Positions 21,319-31,937 of a stretch of 64,000 nucleotides of DNA are shown here, piece by piece; the first letter of the stretch is position 1; every line of letters starts with the position of its first letter. This DNA is from Acanthococcus lagerstroemiae (lineage: Eukaryota > Arthropoda > Insecta > Hemiptera > Eriococcidae). Position numbers and translations under genes: made by a program. Where the stretch lies: NCBI GenBank assembly GCA_031841125.1, contig CM063106.1:15624001-15688000 (forward strand). Reading direction: 5' to 3'. Under the pieces are notes generated by a model. It was not told the DNA's origin. It saw only the letters and a list, made by a program, of their open reading frames with translations, and did not search any database.

Positions 21319-24300
21319 TTACTTTTTCCTTCGCTGATCCTGTCGACTTCTACGGGGTTTTCTTTCTGTGTAGCAGCTTCGGCTTCCAGATGGGCTTCGA
21401 GTACTACGTTGAGATCGGTTTTTTTTTCTGTAAAATTGGCTTCTACTGCGAGATCTTTTAACAGATGGGCTTCGGCTTCCAGATGGGCTTCGAGTTCTAC
21501 GTTGAGATCGCTTTTTTTTTCTGTAAGATTGTCTTCTACTGCGAGATCTTTCAACACCTCTCTGACGTGAGTATGATGACTGGCTAGAATTGTTTGAAAA
21601 AGCGGAACTGGTACGTTCATCACGATCAGAATATTCTGAACCAGAGGGAAATTTATCATAGTTTCGTATGAATGGGAACACTCTAAATTTCCGGACACTG
21701 ATCCCTGCTTCATTCGCCTTCAATTTTTCCAAACTCTTTATGATCTGAAACAGAAAATTATTTTTAAAATTAGTTTTTATCGAGTTTACTAGTTCATTAT
21801 AAGTTTTCCAAGTCTTACATCAGACACGATGCTCTCATTCATTGTATCAATACGGAAAAAAACTTCGTTTTTATAATCATTACTCCTGTTCAGCGGAAAG
21901 TAAAAGTTATTCATCATTTTACCGTGATTACAAGCCTGAAAAAAAGTTGAAATGATATTTATGTTAATGGTATAAATCATAGTAAATTTCTATTTTTGAA
22001 TTATGATAACGTTTACAAACCTCTTTCATTCTATTTATTACATCGACTTCCGAGGTCTCCGAAAGGTCAAGTTTGATATTACGAATTTGTAGAAAATAGT
22101 GTCCGGTTTCTTCAATAGAATCTGAAATAGAAATCAATATTTGAGTAGCTTATTATTATAAAAAGACTAATGTTTGTAGTTGTAGCGACAGAAAACAACG
22201 CACCGTATTTTTCCTCATTTATCTGTAAAGCGGTTTTCACCAATGGTACGTCGGTATCTTCCACTTTTGCGTATTGAAAGAAAATTTGAAGTTGTGCTTC
22301 ATTAAATAAGCGTGACTTAGACTCCATATGGGATACACTTCCGGATAAATTTTTGAAAATGTTTGCCATCAATTTTGACACTTTGCGAATTTGGTGATCA
22401 TTCTTGAATTCTTGTTGTAAAATGTATGCTGCCGGCGTCACTTGATACTTTAAACTCAAATACCATGCCTCCTCGCGCGGCAAATACGAAGCATTACGCA
22501 AGTAGGGTGGTACAATTTGTTTTTCTCGAACCTCGAAATATGGTCGTAAGTCCAATTTCGTTTCTTCTTGAAGAAGTCTTTCTTCAAGTATTTTCTAAAA
22601 AATATACAAAAATACATTGTTGAGTTCGATAAACGATACAAATCTGTTTTACAAAAATAAGCAGGGAAGTTCAATTACAGGTGGAAATAAAACGATGCCT
22701 TGAAATTCATCCACTTGCTACACAAATGGACGATCAAACAATGTACACTTTTTAATCAAAGAAGCTTATTTTTGAAACGAATCTCAACACAATAAATTGA
22801 AAAAATTAAAGCTCTACGATGAAAAATTTCCCTAGATTTAAAAAAAGGTAAGTCATTTTTCAATCATAGATCTCGGAAAATGGATTGATTCGATCGATAC
22901 GATGAATTTTGAACATGAAATTACCCATTTCCACAATCCTGACAATTTTGAACATGAAATTACCCATTTTCACAATCCTGATATCTTTTGAATGCTGTTC
23001 ATTCGTGGATTATTTCATGAAAAATGAGAAAAAAATCGACATACGCAGAATTTTTACCTCCCAATATGTTGTAGAGGTCTTGAAAACATTATCTCGAAAG
23101 ATATATTTTTTATACAAAGGCTATTAATAATCTGAAAATGGCTTTCGTATTTAGCTCATGATGACTCAAAAATAACTCGTACGTGAAAAAACTTATCAGC
23201 TACGAATTTTTACAGATAAATCAATCGACACACGATCTCAAGAAAATCTGAATGAATTTCGTAACCTGGAGAATATCACATGATATTTCGTCGACAAAGG
23301 GGAAAAATAAACGATACGATTCGATAAATAAATTGGTGACACGAGGAATCTGAAATGTGTTCGTATTCGGCATATTATGATTCGGAAATCAGTATTTAAA
23401 CACCCGTAAAAGAAACTAAGACCTCAGTTTTAGATACGAATTTTCACGAACATTGGACGGGTAAAACAATTTGGATCTCGAAATAATAAAAACAACGCTT
23501 TCAAATACTGCTCTAGCTTGTGTTTCAACTCAGATGTCTCGCATTCATATCAGAACGTTTACTGATTAGTTGCAAATAAGGAATACCTATTTCAAACACT
23601 ATTCTAGCTTGTCAGTTATCTCACGCTCATACTAGAACGCTTCGAAACATTCAACTACATATTATACACCGTTCGTTGAAACATAAGAGGTTCGTAAGTA
23701 TCGAGGTAGTAACGAATTCCTTGCAACTCTATTTCAAGTCCGAAAGTTCAAATCTGAATTACGAAAATCGTAATGAGACCGCTATTAAATTATTCCGTCA
23801 TTTTCAGCTACAGACAATGAGAAACTTAAATCTCAAAATAATAGGACGATGCATTGAAATTCATCAATCTCCTTCGAGAAAAGGTAAAAGTAAATGACTC
23901 GGTGAACTAATCTGTTTTACGAAAATAAAAGGTAGGAAAGCTCAATTTTGAATCGATTTCAACATATTAGATTGAGAAAGACAACCATTTCGCGAGAAAA
24001 TAATATTCGTACACGTTTCGATCATGCGTTTTGAAATATAAATTGAGTTCAAAACTAAACGTATGCTTATACAAATAAAAAGTAGATTACTTTTTTCAAT
24101 ATTTCTTTCTGATTTTCAACGATTAGTTCTTCGTTTTCCAATTCAGCGTCAATTAAGTTCTCGATTAATGCTTCAATTTTACCTCGCAGTTCCCCTCTGA
24201 TCTCTGCATCTGATACTTTGAGTAAGGTCTCACGGAATAGTGCATTTTTCTGAAATATCAGAAATAGTTGAAAATATGTGTATCTCAAAATGTATAAGTT

Positions 24301-24831
24301 AAGTAAATAATTACGTACTTCGTTTATGAGAACCATTCTGCCCTTTTTCTTTTTTGGCGGACTCGTAGATTCACTCTCACAGCCTACAGAAAACAAAATA
24401 TCAATAAGTTTCAAATAATGTAGCTACTCAAAACTGAAAGGTGATGATATGTTTTCCATCGACTAGGTATTTTTATGAATCATGACAGAACACAGTCGTG
24501 AACGAACTCGAACGACAATCAAGTACGTCTACAGCTCTTCTTTCAATCTTTCATAGTGAATTAAGAAAAGTTCCCGGGACCGGATATGTTAGAGATTTGT
24601 TCTTAGCTGGAGATCGAATTCAGTACTCAAACTAATAAAATGAAATGAAATAGAATTCCGTATATATATACCGAGTACGAACATAACAAACATTTCTGTA
24701 TTCGAGTTGTAAGGGAGCCACTTGATTAATGAATTAAGACTTGAACTACTGATGAATAGTGAGCAAATAAAATACGTAATATTTAATGAATGGAACTTAC
24801 TTTCATCGGGAATTTCCTTTACAGCATCCAT
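21319..24831 (-). CDS. Spliced seven-exon gene in the Polinton, 429 codons, Arg/Ser-rich C-terminus, function unknown
   Basis: The coding exons on the minus strand are 24801-24831, 24319-24383, 24091-24249, 22204-22594, 22021-22121, 21819-21935 and 21319-21744. Every intron starts GT and ends AG, phases agree at every join, and the sum is 1290 nt with one terminal stop, so the model is self-consistent and intact. The N-terminus has an NLS-like PPKKKKGR at about residues 20-27, then a Glu/Leu-rich coiled-coil-like stretch (about 33-100), a mixed central region, and from about residue 310 a Ser-rich then Arg/Ser/Lys-rich tail with two near-repeats of RSRS..YRKK and RTRSPSGSRS. An in-frame ATG at 24981 would add 50 residues with a hydrophobic start; I prefer 24831 because what follows is acidic and soluble. 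RS tails occur in nuclear RNA-processing proteins, but I do not recognise the family. Splicing implies nuclear pol II expression. Host-like base composition suggests capture from a cellular genome. Confidence 0.75.
22595..24090 (-). other. Intron 3 of the seven-exon gene (1.5 kb)
   Basis: Donor GTAATC after the 24091 exon end, acceptor TTTTTTAG before 22594. It contains a 38 bp tandem duplication (about 22902-22984, TTTTGAACATGAAATTACCC units) and no further convincing exon. Confidence 0.7.
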
Positions 24832-24993
24832 TATTCTCTTATAACGATATCGAGAAGTAGCAGTAGCAGTGTGCCTGTAGCAAACAACCGTATTATAAGA
24901 AAAGAATAGAAACATCAAAGGAACGAGAACACGAACATCAACACCAAGAGAAAAGAGAAATATACGCAGACTGTCGAACATTCCGAATAAGTG

Positions 24994-25001
24994 TGACGTC
25001 A
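24994..25001. promoter_or_regulatory. CRE-like palindrome TGACGTCA upstream of the spliced gene
   Basis: A perfect TGACGTCA lies about 165 bp upstream of the chosen start codon of the minus-strand gene. A second lies at 32984-32991, about 50 bp upstream of another minus-strand gene. CREB/ATF-type factors bind this octamer; use here is inference. Confidence 0.35.
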
Positions 25002-25163
25002 GATCAAAAGCGTAAACAATTTCAGTTTATCCGCATGGAGCGCTATCGTTAATTTTTTTTTTGGAATGAGCGCTAAGAGAGTAGCAGTTTCTCTTTCTTG
25101 TTTCTTCATTTTTAAAAATTCTGTTGTAACCTTGTGACTATTGTACATTACCAATTTTTAAAG

Positions 25164-25559
25164 CTATGAAAAAAACTTCTCATATTTTTTATTAAATTCA
25201 GTGAAATTTTTTATACTACCAGTACTTTTTCTATTTTGATGACTGTGGTTTACAGATTGGCTGGAAGATTGTTGTGTAGAACTAGTCTTATTTTTATTTT
25301 TAGTATCACTATTAGGTTGACTTGAATTTTGACAGGATTTATGAGTAACGTTATTTGTATCATTCTTAAATGTGTATTGACCAAGACAATTTCGGCTCAT
25401 TTCATAACTTATTTTCCTATTATTGTAGGGTATTTTATGCTCTTTTAAATATTTTAAAATAGTCTTTTCAGTTATTTTATATTTCAAAGAAAAACTTCTC
25501 ACGCTATTTTTCTTGAAGTTGTATTCTTTTAATATTTGAACCAGCTCGTTAGGAGTCAT
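25164..25559 (-). CDS. Small HTH protein, 131 codons
   Basis: Residues 1-45 form a homeodomain-like helix-turn-helix pattern: a first helix (NELVQILKEYNF), a second (VRSFSLKYKI) and a recognition-like helix (TEKTILKYLKEHKI). The remainder is low-complexity, rich in Asn, Ser, Gln, Thr and Lys, ending in a short basic segment (FTEFNKKYEKFF). It is AT-rich in all codon positions, unlike the spliced gene to its left. It is divergent to the coiled-coil gene at 25801, with a microsatellite between them. A DNA-binding or regulatory role for the element is a structural inference; no specific family recognised. Confidence 0.65.
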   Translation of the reverse strand: MTPNELVQILKEYNFKKNSVRSFSLKYKITEKTILKYLKEHKIPYNNRKISYEMSRNCLGQYTFKNDTNNVTHKSCQNSSQPNSDTKNKNKTSSTQQSSSQSVNHSHQNRKSTGSIKNFTEFNKKYEKFFS

Positions 25560-25629
25560 TTATTTATATAAAATTTTTATTTTTACCATACCATACTTCC
25601 ATACAATATTACCTTATTTCAATACCATA

Positions 25630-25770
25630 TTACTGTACCTTACCATACCTTATTACCTTACCTTACCTTACCTTACCATACCATACCATACCATACCATG
25701 ATACCATACCATGTATACCATACCATACCATACCATACCATACCATACCATACCTTACCTCACCATACAA
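25630..25770. repeat. Microsatellite (TACCA)n / (TACCT)n
   Basis: Degenerate pentanucleotide runs between the divergent HTH and coiled-coil genes. The purest run is at about 25672-25755. It occupies the likely promoter region of both genes. Confidence 0.9.
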
Positions 25771-25800
25771 TATAAAAAATATAAAATTTTATTCTAATAA

Positions 25801-26418
25801 ATGGAAAGCCAAATAAAAAGATACATGCCCTCAAAAGTCGAGCTAGAAGGTCTAGATAGAATAATTTCAAAAAATAAAGAATTAGAAGAATTGATAAGAG
25901 ATGAGGAAAGTAATTTAGAGAGAATAATTCAAGCTATTGATGGATTAAAAAATATAAATACCAATATGAAAATTATTATGAAACAGTTCTTTATAGCTCT
26001 ACAACAAACAAGTATGACTTCAGATATTTATAAGTATGCCAATTTTAAGAATCAAGAATTGATAGAGAATCTACTTGAGAGAGAGGAAAAATATAAAAAA
26101 ATTATAAAATCTCAAGCTGAAAAGCATAATGATAATTCTGGAATTGAAGAACTAAATAATGTCTTCTCAACAATTATTGTAGATTCTAAAGATAAAAAAA
26201 TATCAAAATATATGACGAAAACTTTGAAAGATATTAAATTTCATGATGATTTCAAGCCTATATTTTCAGAAATAGGAACTAAAGAATTAACTCGTGATGA
26301 ATTGAAACAAATGAAATCTGATCCTAGAAAAGGACCTAGATTTAATAATATCAAGAAAATTACAACTGTAAATGTTCCTAGTCTAAGTAATGATGCTACT
26401 ATCATACAACAAAATTGA
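25801..26418 (+). CDS. Coiled-coil protein of unknown function, 205 codons
   Basis: Very charged, rich in Lys, Glu and Ile. Residues about 15-65 and 85-105 have heptad-like spacing (KNKELEELIRDEESNLERII, then LLEREEKYKKIIKSQAEK). The C-terminal third contains a conserved-looking short basic segment, SDPRKGPRFNNIKK. No signal peptide or membrane segment. It is the first plus-strand gene of the AT-rich core and is followed 350 bp later by the zinc protein. Family not recognised. Many Polintons encode small coiled-coil proteins of unknown role, so nothing more specific is claimed. Confidence 0.7.
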   Translation: MESQIKRYMPSKVELEGLDRIISKNKELEELIRDEESNLERIIQAIDGLKNINTNMKIIMKQFFIALQQTSMTSDIYKYANFKNQELIENLLEREEKYKKIIKSQAEKHNDNSGIEELNNVFSTIIVDSKDKKISKYMTKTLKDIKFHDDFKPIFSEIGTKELTRDELKQMKSDPRKGPRFNNIKKITTVNVPSLSNDATIIQQN

Positions 26419-26771
26419 ATACATAGGTATGGATCTACTCATGCTAGTAACATTAATATTCTATTAAGATTTCATGTCGAATTTGAGAAGGTTTTATGTC
26501 TATTTTGTGAAGGTTTATTCATCAAATATAATTTGAACGTAATGCAGACATAATTTGAACCTAATTTGGATGTAAATTGAATGGAATGGAATTTTAATTC
26601 AGACATAATTTGAGTCTAATTTAGACGTATTTTAGGATGGTTTTAGGATGGTTTTATGCCTATTTTAGGAAGGTTTTTTCCTTATTAAATTCTTATTAAA
26701 ATTTATTTCTTTTAAATACCTAGTTGTATATAACCATCTTATACAAGTTGCTGTATTAGTTAAAGGTTAAG
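26419..26771. promoter_or_regulatory. Intergenic region with TTATTAAA motifs and degenerate short repeats
   Basis: Contains degenerate AGACATAATTTGAA and AGGATGGTTTTA units. A doublet CTTATTAAAT/CTTATTAAA lies at 26681-26700, about 72-91 bases before the next start codon. The same pair, order reversed, lies at 27232-27258 just before PolB. This could be the element's promoter motif. Confidence 0.45.
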
Positions 26772-27224
26772 ATGGAACTTGTTGATACACTCGCGTCAAC
26801 TAGTGATTATATTTTACGTGATACTTGTAAGTCAACTATGTCAGATTCAGAGAATAGTAAAGCTATTAACAAAATGTTAACAGAAAAAGGATCAACTTTT
26901 AAAGAATATAATGTTGATGAATTTTTACAAAAGTTAATGCTTACAATACATTTGCTTGAAAATGGAAAATATTGCACTAAATGTAAAAATAATAAAAATA
27001 TAGAAGAATTTGCTAGAAATCAAAACTGGTGTAAAGAATGTAAGAACACATTATTTAAAGAATACTATAACAGAAATCAAGAAAAAATGAAAGAAAATTT
27101 GAAAAAAGATTATGAAAAAAGAAAAAACCTAATGATATGTACTTGTGGTAAAGTCATAAATTCTGTATCTTACAAAGCACATTTAAAAACAAAATCTCAT
27201 TATAATCTTCTCAATGAAAAATAA
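26772..27224 (+). CDS. Cys/His zinc-binding protein, 150 codons
   Basis: Two metal-site patterns are visible. Residues about 74-96 have CTKCKNNKNIEEF followed by WCKECK, a CxxC...CxxC knuckle like that in endonuclease VII-type and giant-virus zinc proteins. Residues 118 to 145 contain CTCGKVINSVSYKAHLKTKS followed by H, a C2H2-like finger of the type frequent in large DNA viruses. A Lys/Glu-rich linker joins them. No catalytic HNH His-Asn set is evident, so nuclease activity is not claimed. It ends only 45 bases before PolB, as in compact viral genomes. Nucleic-acid binding is the likely role. Confidence 0.72.
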   Translation: MELVDTLASTSDYILRDTCKSTMSDSENSKAINKMLTEKGSTFKEYNVDEFLQKLMLTIHLLENGKYCTKCKNNKNIEEFARNQNWCKECKNTLFKEYYNRNQEKMKENLKKDYEKRKNLMICTCGKVINSVSYKAHLKTKSHYNLLNEK

Positions 27225-27231
27225 AAATATT

Positions 27232-27258
27232 CTTATTAAATTTTTTTCCTTATTAAAT
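27232..27258 (+). promoter_or_regulatory. TTATTAAA doublet before the polymerase gene
   Basis: CTTATTAAA at 27232-27240 and CTTATTAAAT at 27249-27258, 11 bases before the PolB start codon. A further copy is at 31480-31488 just after PolB. Recurrence at three gene borders suggests a transcription signal. Confidence 0.4.
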
Positions 27259-27269
27259 ACAATTTAAAA

Positions 27270-30200
27270 ATGAATTCTAAAAATCAAGTTTTAATAAGTG
27301 TTATACAAAATGAGAGTGGAAAAAGAGATACAAGTATTGCTCAATGGATTCAGTTTTTTAAAGTGCATAATTTCTATGCAAATAAAACAACAAGACAAAT
27401 AGAACACTATTTAAGAAAGTATAGAATTTTTATAGCTTTTAGAGGAAGAGAAGTAGTTGAAAAGTTAAATGAATTGTATTTCATATTATTACCAAAATTA
27501 ACTCAATCCAGATTACCTGATCCAAATATATTGGAAATTACTTTCACATTGACAAAGGAGGAAGTAAATACATGGCTTACTGGAACTCCATTCAAGTTTG
27601 AAGATAATAATGAAGATATATTTGGATCAAATAGGAGAGAGAATGATTTAAAAATTAGACCAAGGGTTGTAGATGAAAATTTTAGAAGTAGACATATACA
27701 ATTTGAAATTCAAAATGAATGGGAAATTCAAGACTTAAAAGAGTTTTTAGATATTATGAAAAAACCTACTTTTGGACTTCTTAAAAAATGGATACATTTA
27801 CATGATGGAATTAGAGCTAATTTTTGTGTAAGTGCAACCTATGAAAGAAGAGGTCATACAGAAACCATTGAGACTGATACAATGCATTTACAAACTACAA
27901 ATTACATATTTCTTCGTGAATCAAACTTGGATGAGATGTATGATAATGTTATAGACTATATAATAGGAAGACATGAAAATATACAGGATAATTTAGAGGG
28001 TACTCAATGGGTTTTAATATCAATTAATAGTTTTAGAATTAATATAAATAGGTATGATCCGCTTAGAGCTGGTTCTTACATTGAACTCCCCAAAATTCTA
28101 GCAAGTAAGAAAGCTATCATAAACATTAAAAATGAGAATGATAATAAATGTTATTTATGGTCCATTTTAGGCGGTCTATTTCCAGTAGATAAAGATCCAC
28201 AAAGAGTAGCTAAATATAAAAAATATGAACATATTTTTGATAAAGCTTTAGAAGGGATTGAATTTCCAATGAAAGTTCAAAATAATAATAAATTTGTGAA
28301 TAGAGTTAATAATCTCAATTTAATTGAAGGAGGTTTATCTATTAACATATATCATCATAATAATCAATACAAAATTCAACCTTTATCAGATATAACAAAG
28401 GATGAAAAGAAAAATCATATTGATTTACTATTTCTTAAAGATAATTCAGGAAATTCTCATTACTGTCTGATTAAAGATTTATGGAAATTAGTAGGGAAAC
28501 AAGTTACCCAAAATTGTAAGAAGAGATATCTTTGTAAAATGTGTTTAAATAGTTTTCTATGTGAAAAAATATTATCTGATCATAAAAATTATTGTGGATT
28601 GAATAAACCTGTCAAAGTAATTTTACCTAATAAAGCAGATAATATTGTTGAATTTAAAAATTATAATCATTCAATGAAAGCTCCATTTGCTATATATGCT
28701 GATTTTGAGAGTCTTATAAAGAAGCTTAATCAAGCAAGAGAATTGAATGTTAAGATTGAAAAACTAAGTAAAAAATTGAATAAAACTAAAGAAGAAGTTG
28801 AAAAGTATGAATCTTATACAATAAAACTTCAGAGACATTTTCCAATTAGTTTTGTTTATTATATTAAGTATTCTAATGGAGAAATTAAAGAGAATCTATT
28901 TGAATATTTTGGTTTAGATGCTCCAAAGAAATTATATGAAAAATTAAAAGAAGATGTATTATTTATTGCGAGGGAATATTTAGATAAGAAAATGAAAATG
29001 AAAGAATTATCTGAGACACAAAAGATGGAATATAAATACTCTAAAACATGTCATATCTGTGAAAGAAAACTTGAAGATACTCCACCTCTTGTGGAAAAAG
29101 AAATTCGAGTATGGAATAAAAAAATTGATATTATTTGTAGTATTTTATTGAAGATTGAAGATGAAGATAGAAAAAAAGAACTCAATGATGAACTTTCAAA
29201 ATTAAAACAGTTAGTTGATACTGCACGAGCAAGTGAGGTTTTAAATAAAATGAAAGTTCGAGATCATGATCATTTAACTGGGGAATATAGAGGAGCAGCT
29301 CATAGTAACTGTAATCTTAATTATAAAGTTCCCAGATTTATTCCTATTTATTTTCATAATTTTTCTGGATATGATGCTCATTTATTTGTTAAAGAATTTG
29401 GAGAGGATTATAATAATATTAAATTAATCCCAAATAATGAAGAAAAATATATATCATTTTCTAAAATTATAAAATATGATTCTGGGATAAGGAATACAAA
29501 AGGTGAAATAATTAATTATAATATTGAGTTGAGATTTTTAGATTCATATAAATTCTTATCAAGCTCCCTATCTGAGTTGGCTAAAAATTTAAAAAGATGT
29601 CACTTTAAAAACCTAAAGAGATGGTTTAATGAAAAAGTAGCTAAAAACCTATCTGAAATGGAAAGAAAATATTTGTTTAAATTATTAAGTAAAAAATTAG
29701 CTTATCCATATGATTATATGAATTCATTAGAAAAGTATAACAAAACAAAATTACCCTCGAAAGAAAACTTTTATAATCTATTAAATGATGAGCATGTTGA
29801 TGCTGGAGAATATTATTATGCAGAAGAAATTTGGAAGTATTTTAATATTCAAAGTATGAAAGAATTTACAATGTTATATAATATAATAGATGTACTCTTA
29901 CTAACTGATATTATGGAAAATTTTAGGGAAACATCACTTAGAATATATAAATTAGATCCAGTTTGGTATTACACAACTCCTGGATTTGCTTGGGATTGTA
30001 TGCTGAAAACTACTAAACAAAAATTGGAATTATTAACTGATGTGGATATGCTATTAATGTTTGAAAGGGCTAAACGAGGAGGAATTTCTCAATGTTCAAA
30101 TAGATATGCAAAGGCTAATAATAAATATATGGGAAAGAAATTTGATAAAAATAAGGATTCTGTATTCATTCAATATTTGGATGCAAATAATTTATATGGA

Positions 30201-31460
30201 TGGGCTATGTGTAAGTATTTACCTTATGGAGGATTTGAATGGAAGAATCCAGAATATTTTGATGAGAATAGAATTATAAAAATGAAAGATGATCAGAAAA
30301 TTGGATATCTTTTTGAAGTGGATTTGAAATATCCTAAAGAGTTACATGACAAACATTCTGATTTACCTTATTGTCCCGAGAATGTAATTGATAATAATCA
30401 ACTTCCAAAATTATTTACTACATTATATGATAAGAAGAAATATGTTCTGCATTACTTAAATCTTAAGCAGGCTCTTAAAGCAGGATTAAAATTGGAGAAA
30501 ATACATAGGGTTATAAAATTTGATCAATCTGATTGGATGAAAGTGTATATTGAAAAAAATACTGAATTAAGACAAAAAGCTAAGAATGACTTTGAAAAAG
30601 ATTTCTTTAAATTAATGAATAATTCTGTTTTTGGAAGAACAATGATGAATGTTAGAAAGCACGTAGATATAAAATTAATTTCTGAAGGTAATAAATACAC
30701 AAAATATGTTTCAAAACCAAATTTTGAGAAATCAACATTTTTTGGAAAAAATCTTGCAGCTGTACAAATGAGAAAAACTGAAATAAAATTCAATCAACCA
30801 ATTTATGTGGGAGTAGCTATTTTAGATATTTCAAAAACATTAATGTATGATTTTTATTATAGATTGAAGGAAAGATATGGAGATAGAATAAAACTATTAT
30901 ATACGGATACTGATTCATTAATCATTGCTGTAAAAACAGAAGACTTTTATGAAAATATGAAAGGAATGATTGATGAATTTGATACATCAGATTATAAAAA
31001 AGATAATATTTATGGTTTACCACAAGTCAATAAAAAGGTATTAGGTAAGTTTAAAGATGAGATGAATGGAAAAATTTTAGAGGAATTTATTGGACTAGCT
31101 TCAAAATTATATTCTAATAAAGTTTTTGCATCAAATGATGATCTAATGAAAAAAGCTAAAGGAGTAAAGAAAAGTATTGTTAAAAATCAGATAACTCATG
31201 ATGATTATAAAATATGTTTAGAAAAGAAAATAACTAAGACTATTAAACAGAAAATGATAAGGAGTACAAAACATAATATTTATACCATTGAACAGAATAA
31301 AAGAGGATTAAGTTCATTTGATGATAAAAGATGCTTGGTTGATGGGCAAACTGATACAATACCATGGGGTTATTGTAATACAATACCAAGAGATAAATTT
31401 ATTGAGCATTTGAAAAATCTTGGGAGAAAAGCAACTAGTAAATCAATTGTGACTACTTAG
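27270..31460 (+). CDS. polB: Protein-primed family B DNA polymerase of Polinton type, 1396 codons, intact
   Basis: Synthesises the element's DNA with its own 3'-5' exonuclease and, by family, starts from a terminal protein. Visible parts: an OTU/papain-like patch with NDNKCYLWS (Cys294) and SHYCLI (His397); a C2H2-like knuckle CKMC (422-425); exonuclease I as DFE (Asp478, Glu480); an inserted endonuclease VII/HNH-like segment with CHIC (594-597) and VRDHDHLTGEYRGAAHSNCN (from 663); exonuclease II as HNFSGYD (Asn697, Asp702); exonuclease III as YNIID (Tyr870, Asp874); polymerase motif A as LDANNLYGWAM (Asp971); motif B as KLMNNSVFG (1114-1122); motif C as YTDTDS (Asp1213, Asp1215); and a KxY-like SKLY (Lys1279). 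All catalytic Asp/Glu residues are present and there is no stop or shift, so it may be functional. Motif wording matches insect Polinton/adintovirus polymerases. The OTU and HNH labels are inferences from short motifs. Confidence 0.95.
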   Translation: MNSKNQVLISVIQNESGKRDTSIAQWIQFFKVHNFYANKTTRQIEHYLRKYRIFIAFRGREVVEKLNELYFILLPKLTQSRLPDPNILEITFTLTKEEVNTWLTGTPFKFEDNNEDIFGSNRRENDLKIRPRVVDENFRSRHIQFEIQNEWEIQDLKEFLDIMKKPTFGLLKKWIHLHDGIRANFCVSATYERRGHTETIETDTMHLQTTNYIFLRESNLDEMYDNVIDYIIGRHENIQDNLEGTQWVLISINSFRININRYDPLRAGSYIELPKILASKKAIINIKNENDNKCYLWSILGGLFPVDKDPQRVAKYKKYEHIFDKALEGIEFPMKVQNNNKFVNRVNNLNLIEGGLSINIYHHNNQYKIQPLSDITKDEKKNHIDLLFLKDNSGNSHYCLIKDLWKLVGKQVTQNCKKRYLCKMCLNSFLCEKILSDHKNYCGLNKPVKVILPNKADNIVEFKNYNHSMKAPFAIYADFESLIKKLNQARELNVKIEKLSKKLNKTKEEVEKYESYTIKLQRHFPISFVYYIKYSNGEIKENLFEYFGLDAPKKLYEKLKEDVLFIAREYLDKKMKMKELSETQKMEYKYSKTCHICERKLEDTPPLVEKEIRVWNKKIDIICSILLKIEDEDRKKELNDELSKLKQLVDTARASEVLNKMKVRDHDHLTGEYRGAAHSNCNLNYKVPRFIPIYFHNFSGYDAHLFVKEFGEDYNNIKLIPNNEEKYISFSKIIKYDSGIRNTKGEIINYNIELRFLDSYKFLSSSLSELAKNLKRCHFKNLKRWFNEKVAKNLSEMERKYLFKLLSKKLAYPYDYMNSLEKYNKTKLPSKENFYNLLNDEHVDAGEYYYAEEIWKYFNIQSMKEFTMLYNIIDVLLLTDIMENFRETSLRIYKLDPVWYYTTPGFAWDCMLKTTKQKLELLTDVDMLLMFERAKRGGISQCSNRYAKANNKYMGKKFDKNKDSVFIQYLDANNLYGWAMCKYLPYGGFEWKNPEYFDENRIIKMKDDQKIGYLFEVDLKYPKELHDKHSDLPYCPENVIDNNQLPKLFTTLYDKKKYVLHYLNLKQALKAGLKLEKIHRVIKFDQSDWMKVYIEKNTELRQKAKNDFEKDFFKLMNNSVFGRTMMNVRKHVDIKLISEGNKYTKYVSKPNFEKSTFFGKNLAAVQMRKTEIKFNQPIYVGVAILDISKTLMYDFYYRLKERYGDRIKLLYTDTDSLIIAVKTEDFYENMKGMIDEFDTSDYKKDNIYGLPQVNKKVLGKFKDEMNGKILEEFIGLASKLYSNKVFASNDDLMKKAKGVKKSIVKNQITHDDYKICLEKKITKTIKQKMIRSTKHNIYTIEQNKRGLSSFDDKRCLVDGQTDTIPWGYCNTIPRDKFIEHLKNLGRKATSKSIVTT

Positions 31461-31937
31461 GAAAGCGCAATAAAATTAACTTATTAAAGAGGATAAGACA
31501 CTATGTTGCATCACTAGAAAATTTTTTATTTTGAGACTAATTTTTGAGGTACTTTCAATCCTAACCTTTTAATTTTATGTTTCATAATATCAATAAAAAA
31601 TCTATTTGGAATGTTTTGAAATGCAATAATTAGGTACCTATATTTATATGGAAAATTATATTTTTAATCAGTCAAAAAAATTATTTTAAAAGTTAATTTG
31701 ATTACAAAAGGGGAAATTGAAAAAATAATTTATAATTTTGATACTTCATCCTTTTTAACATATAAAAATTTTGCTTTCTATACATTGGAATTTATTTCCT
31801 AAATGAAGATGAAATATGATGTACCTACTTCAACATAAAAATGCATTGATGGAATACTTTTTACAATATTAAGCATTTTTTAAAAATTATTTACCCACCT
31901 TTGTTCAAAATTTTAAAATAATATTCAGGAAGAAATT
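31461..31937. other. AT-rich spacer after PolB
   Basis: No gene seen. A CTTATTAAA motif is at 31480-31488 and several AATAAAA-like signals follow the PolB stop. Confidence 0.5.

Noticed and set aside
21195..21713. 172-codon minus frame and 100-codon plus frame over the RS-rich exon
   Set aside because: Both are shadows of exon 7 of the spliced gene, whose frame is fixed by splice phases and stop.
24589..24981. 130-codon frame with a hydrophobic start
   Set aside because: It reads through the GTAAGT donor at 24800 into intron 1. Only an optional upstream start at 24981 remains possible.
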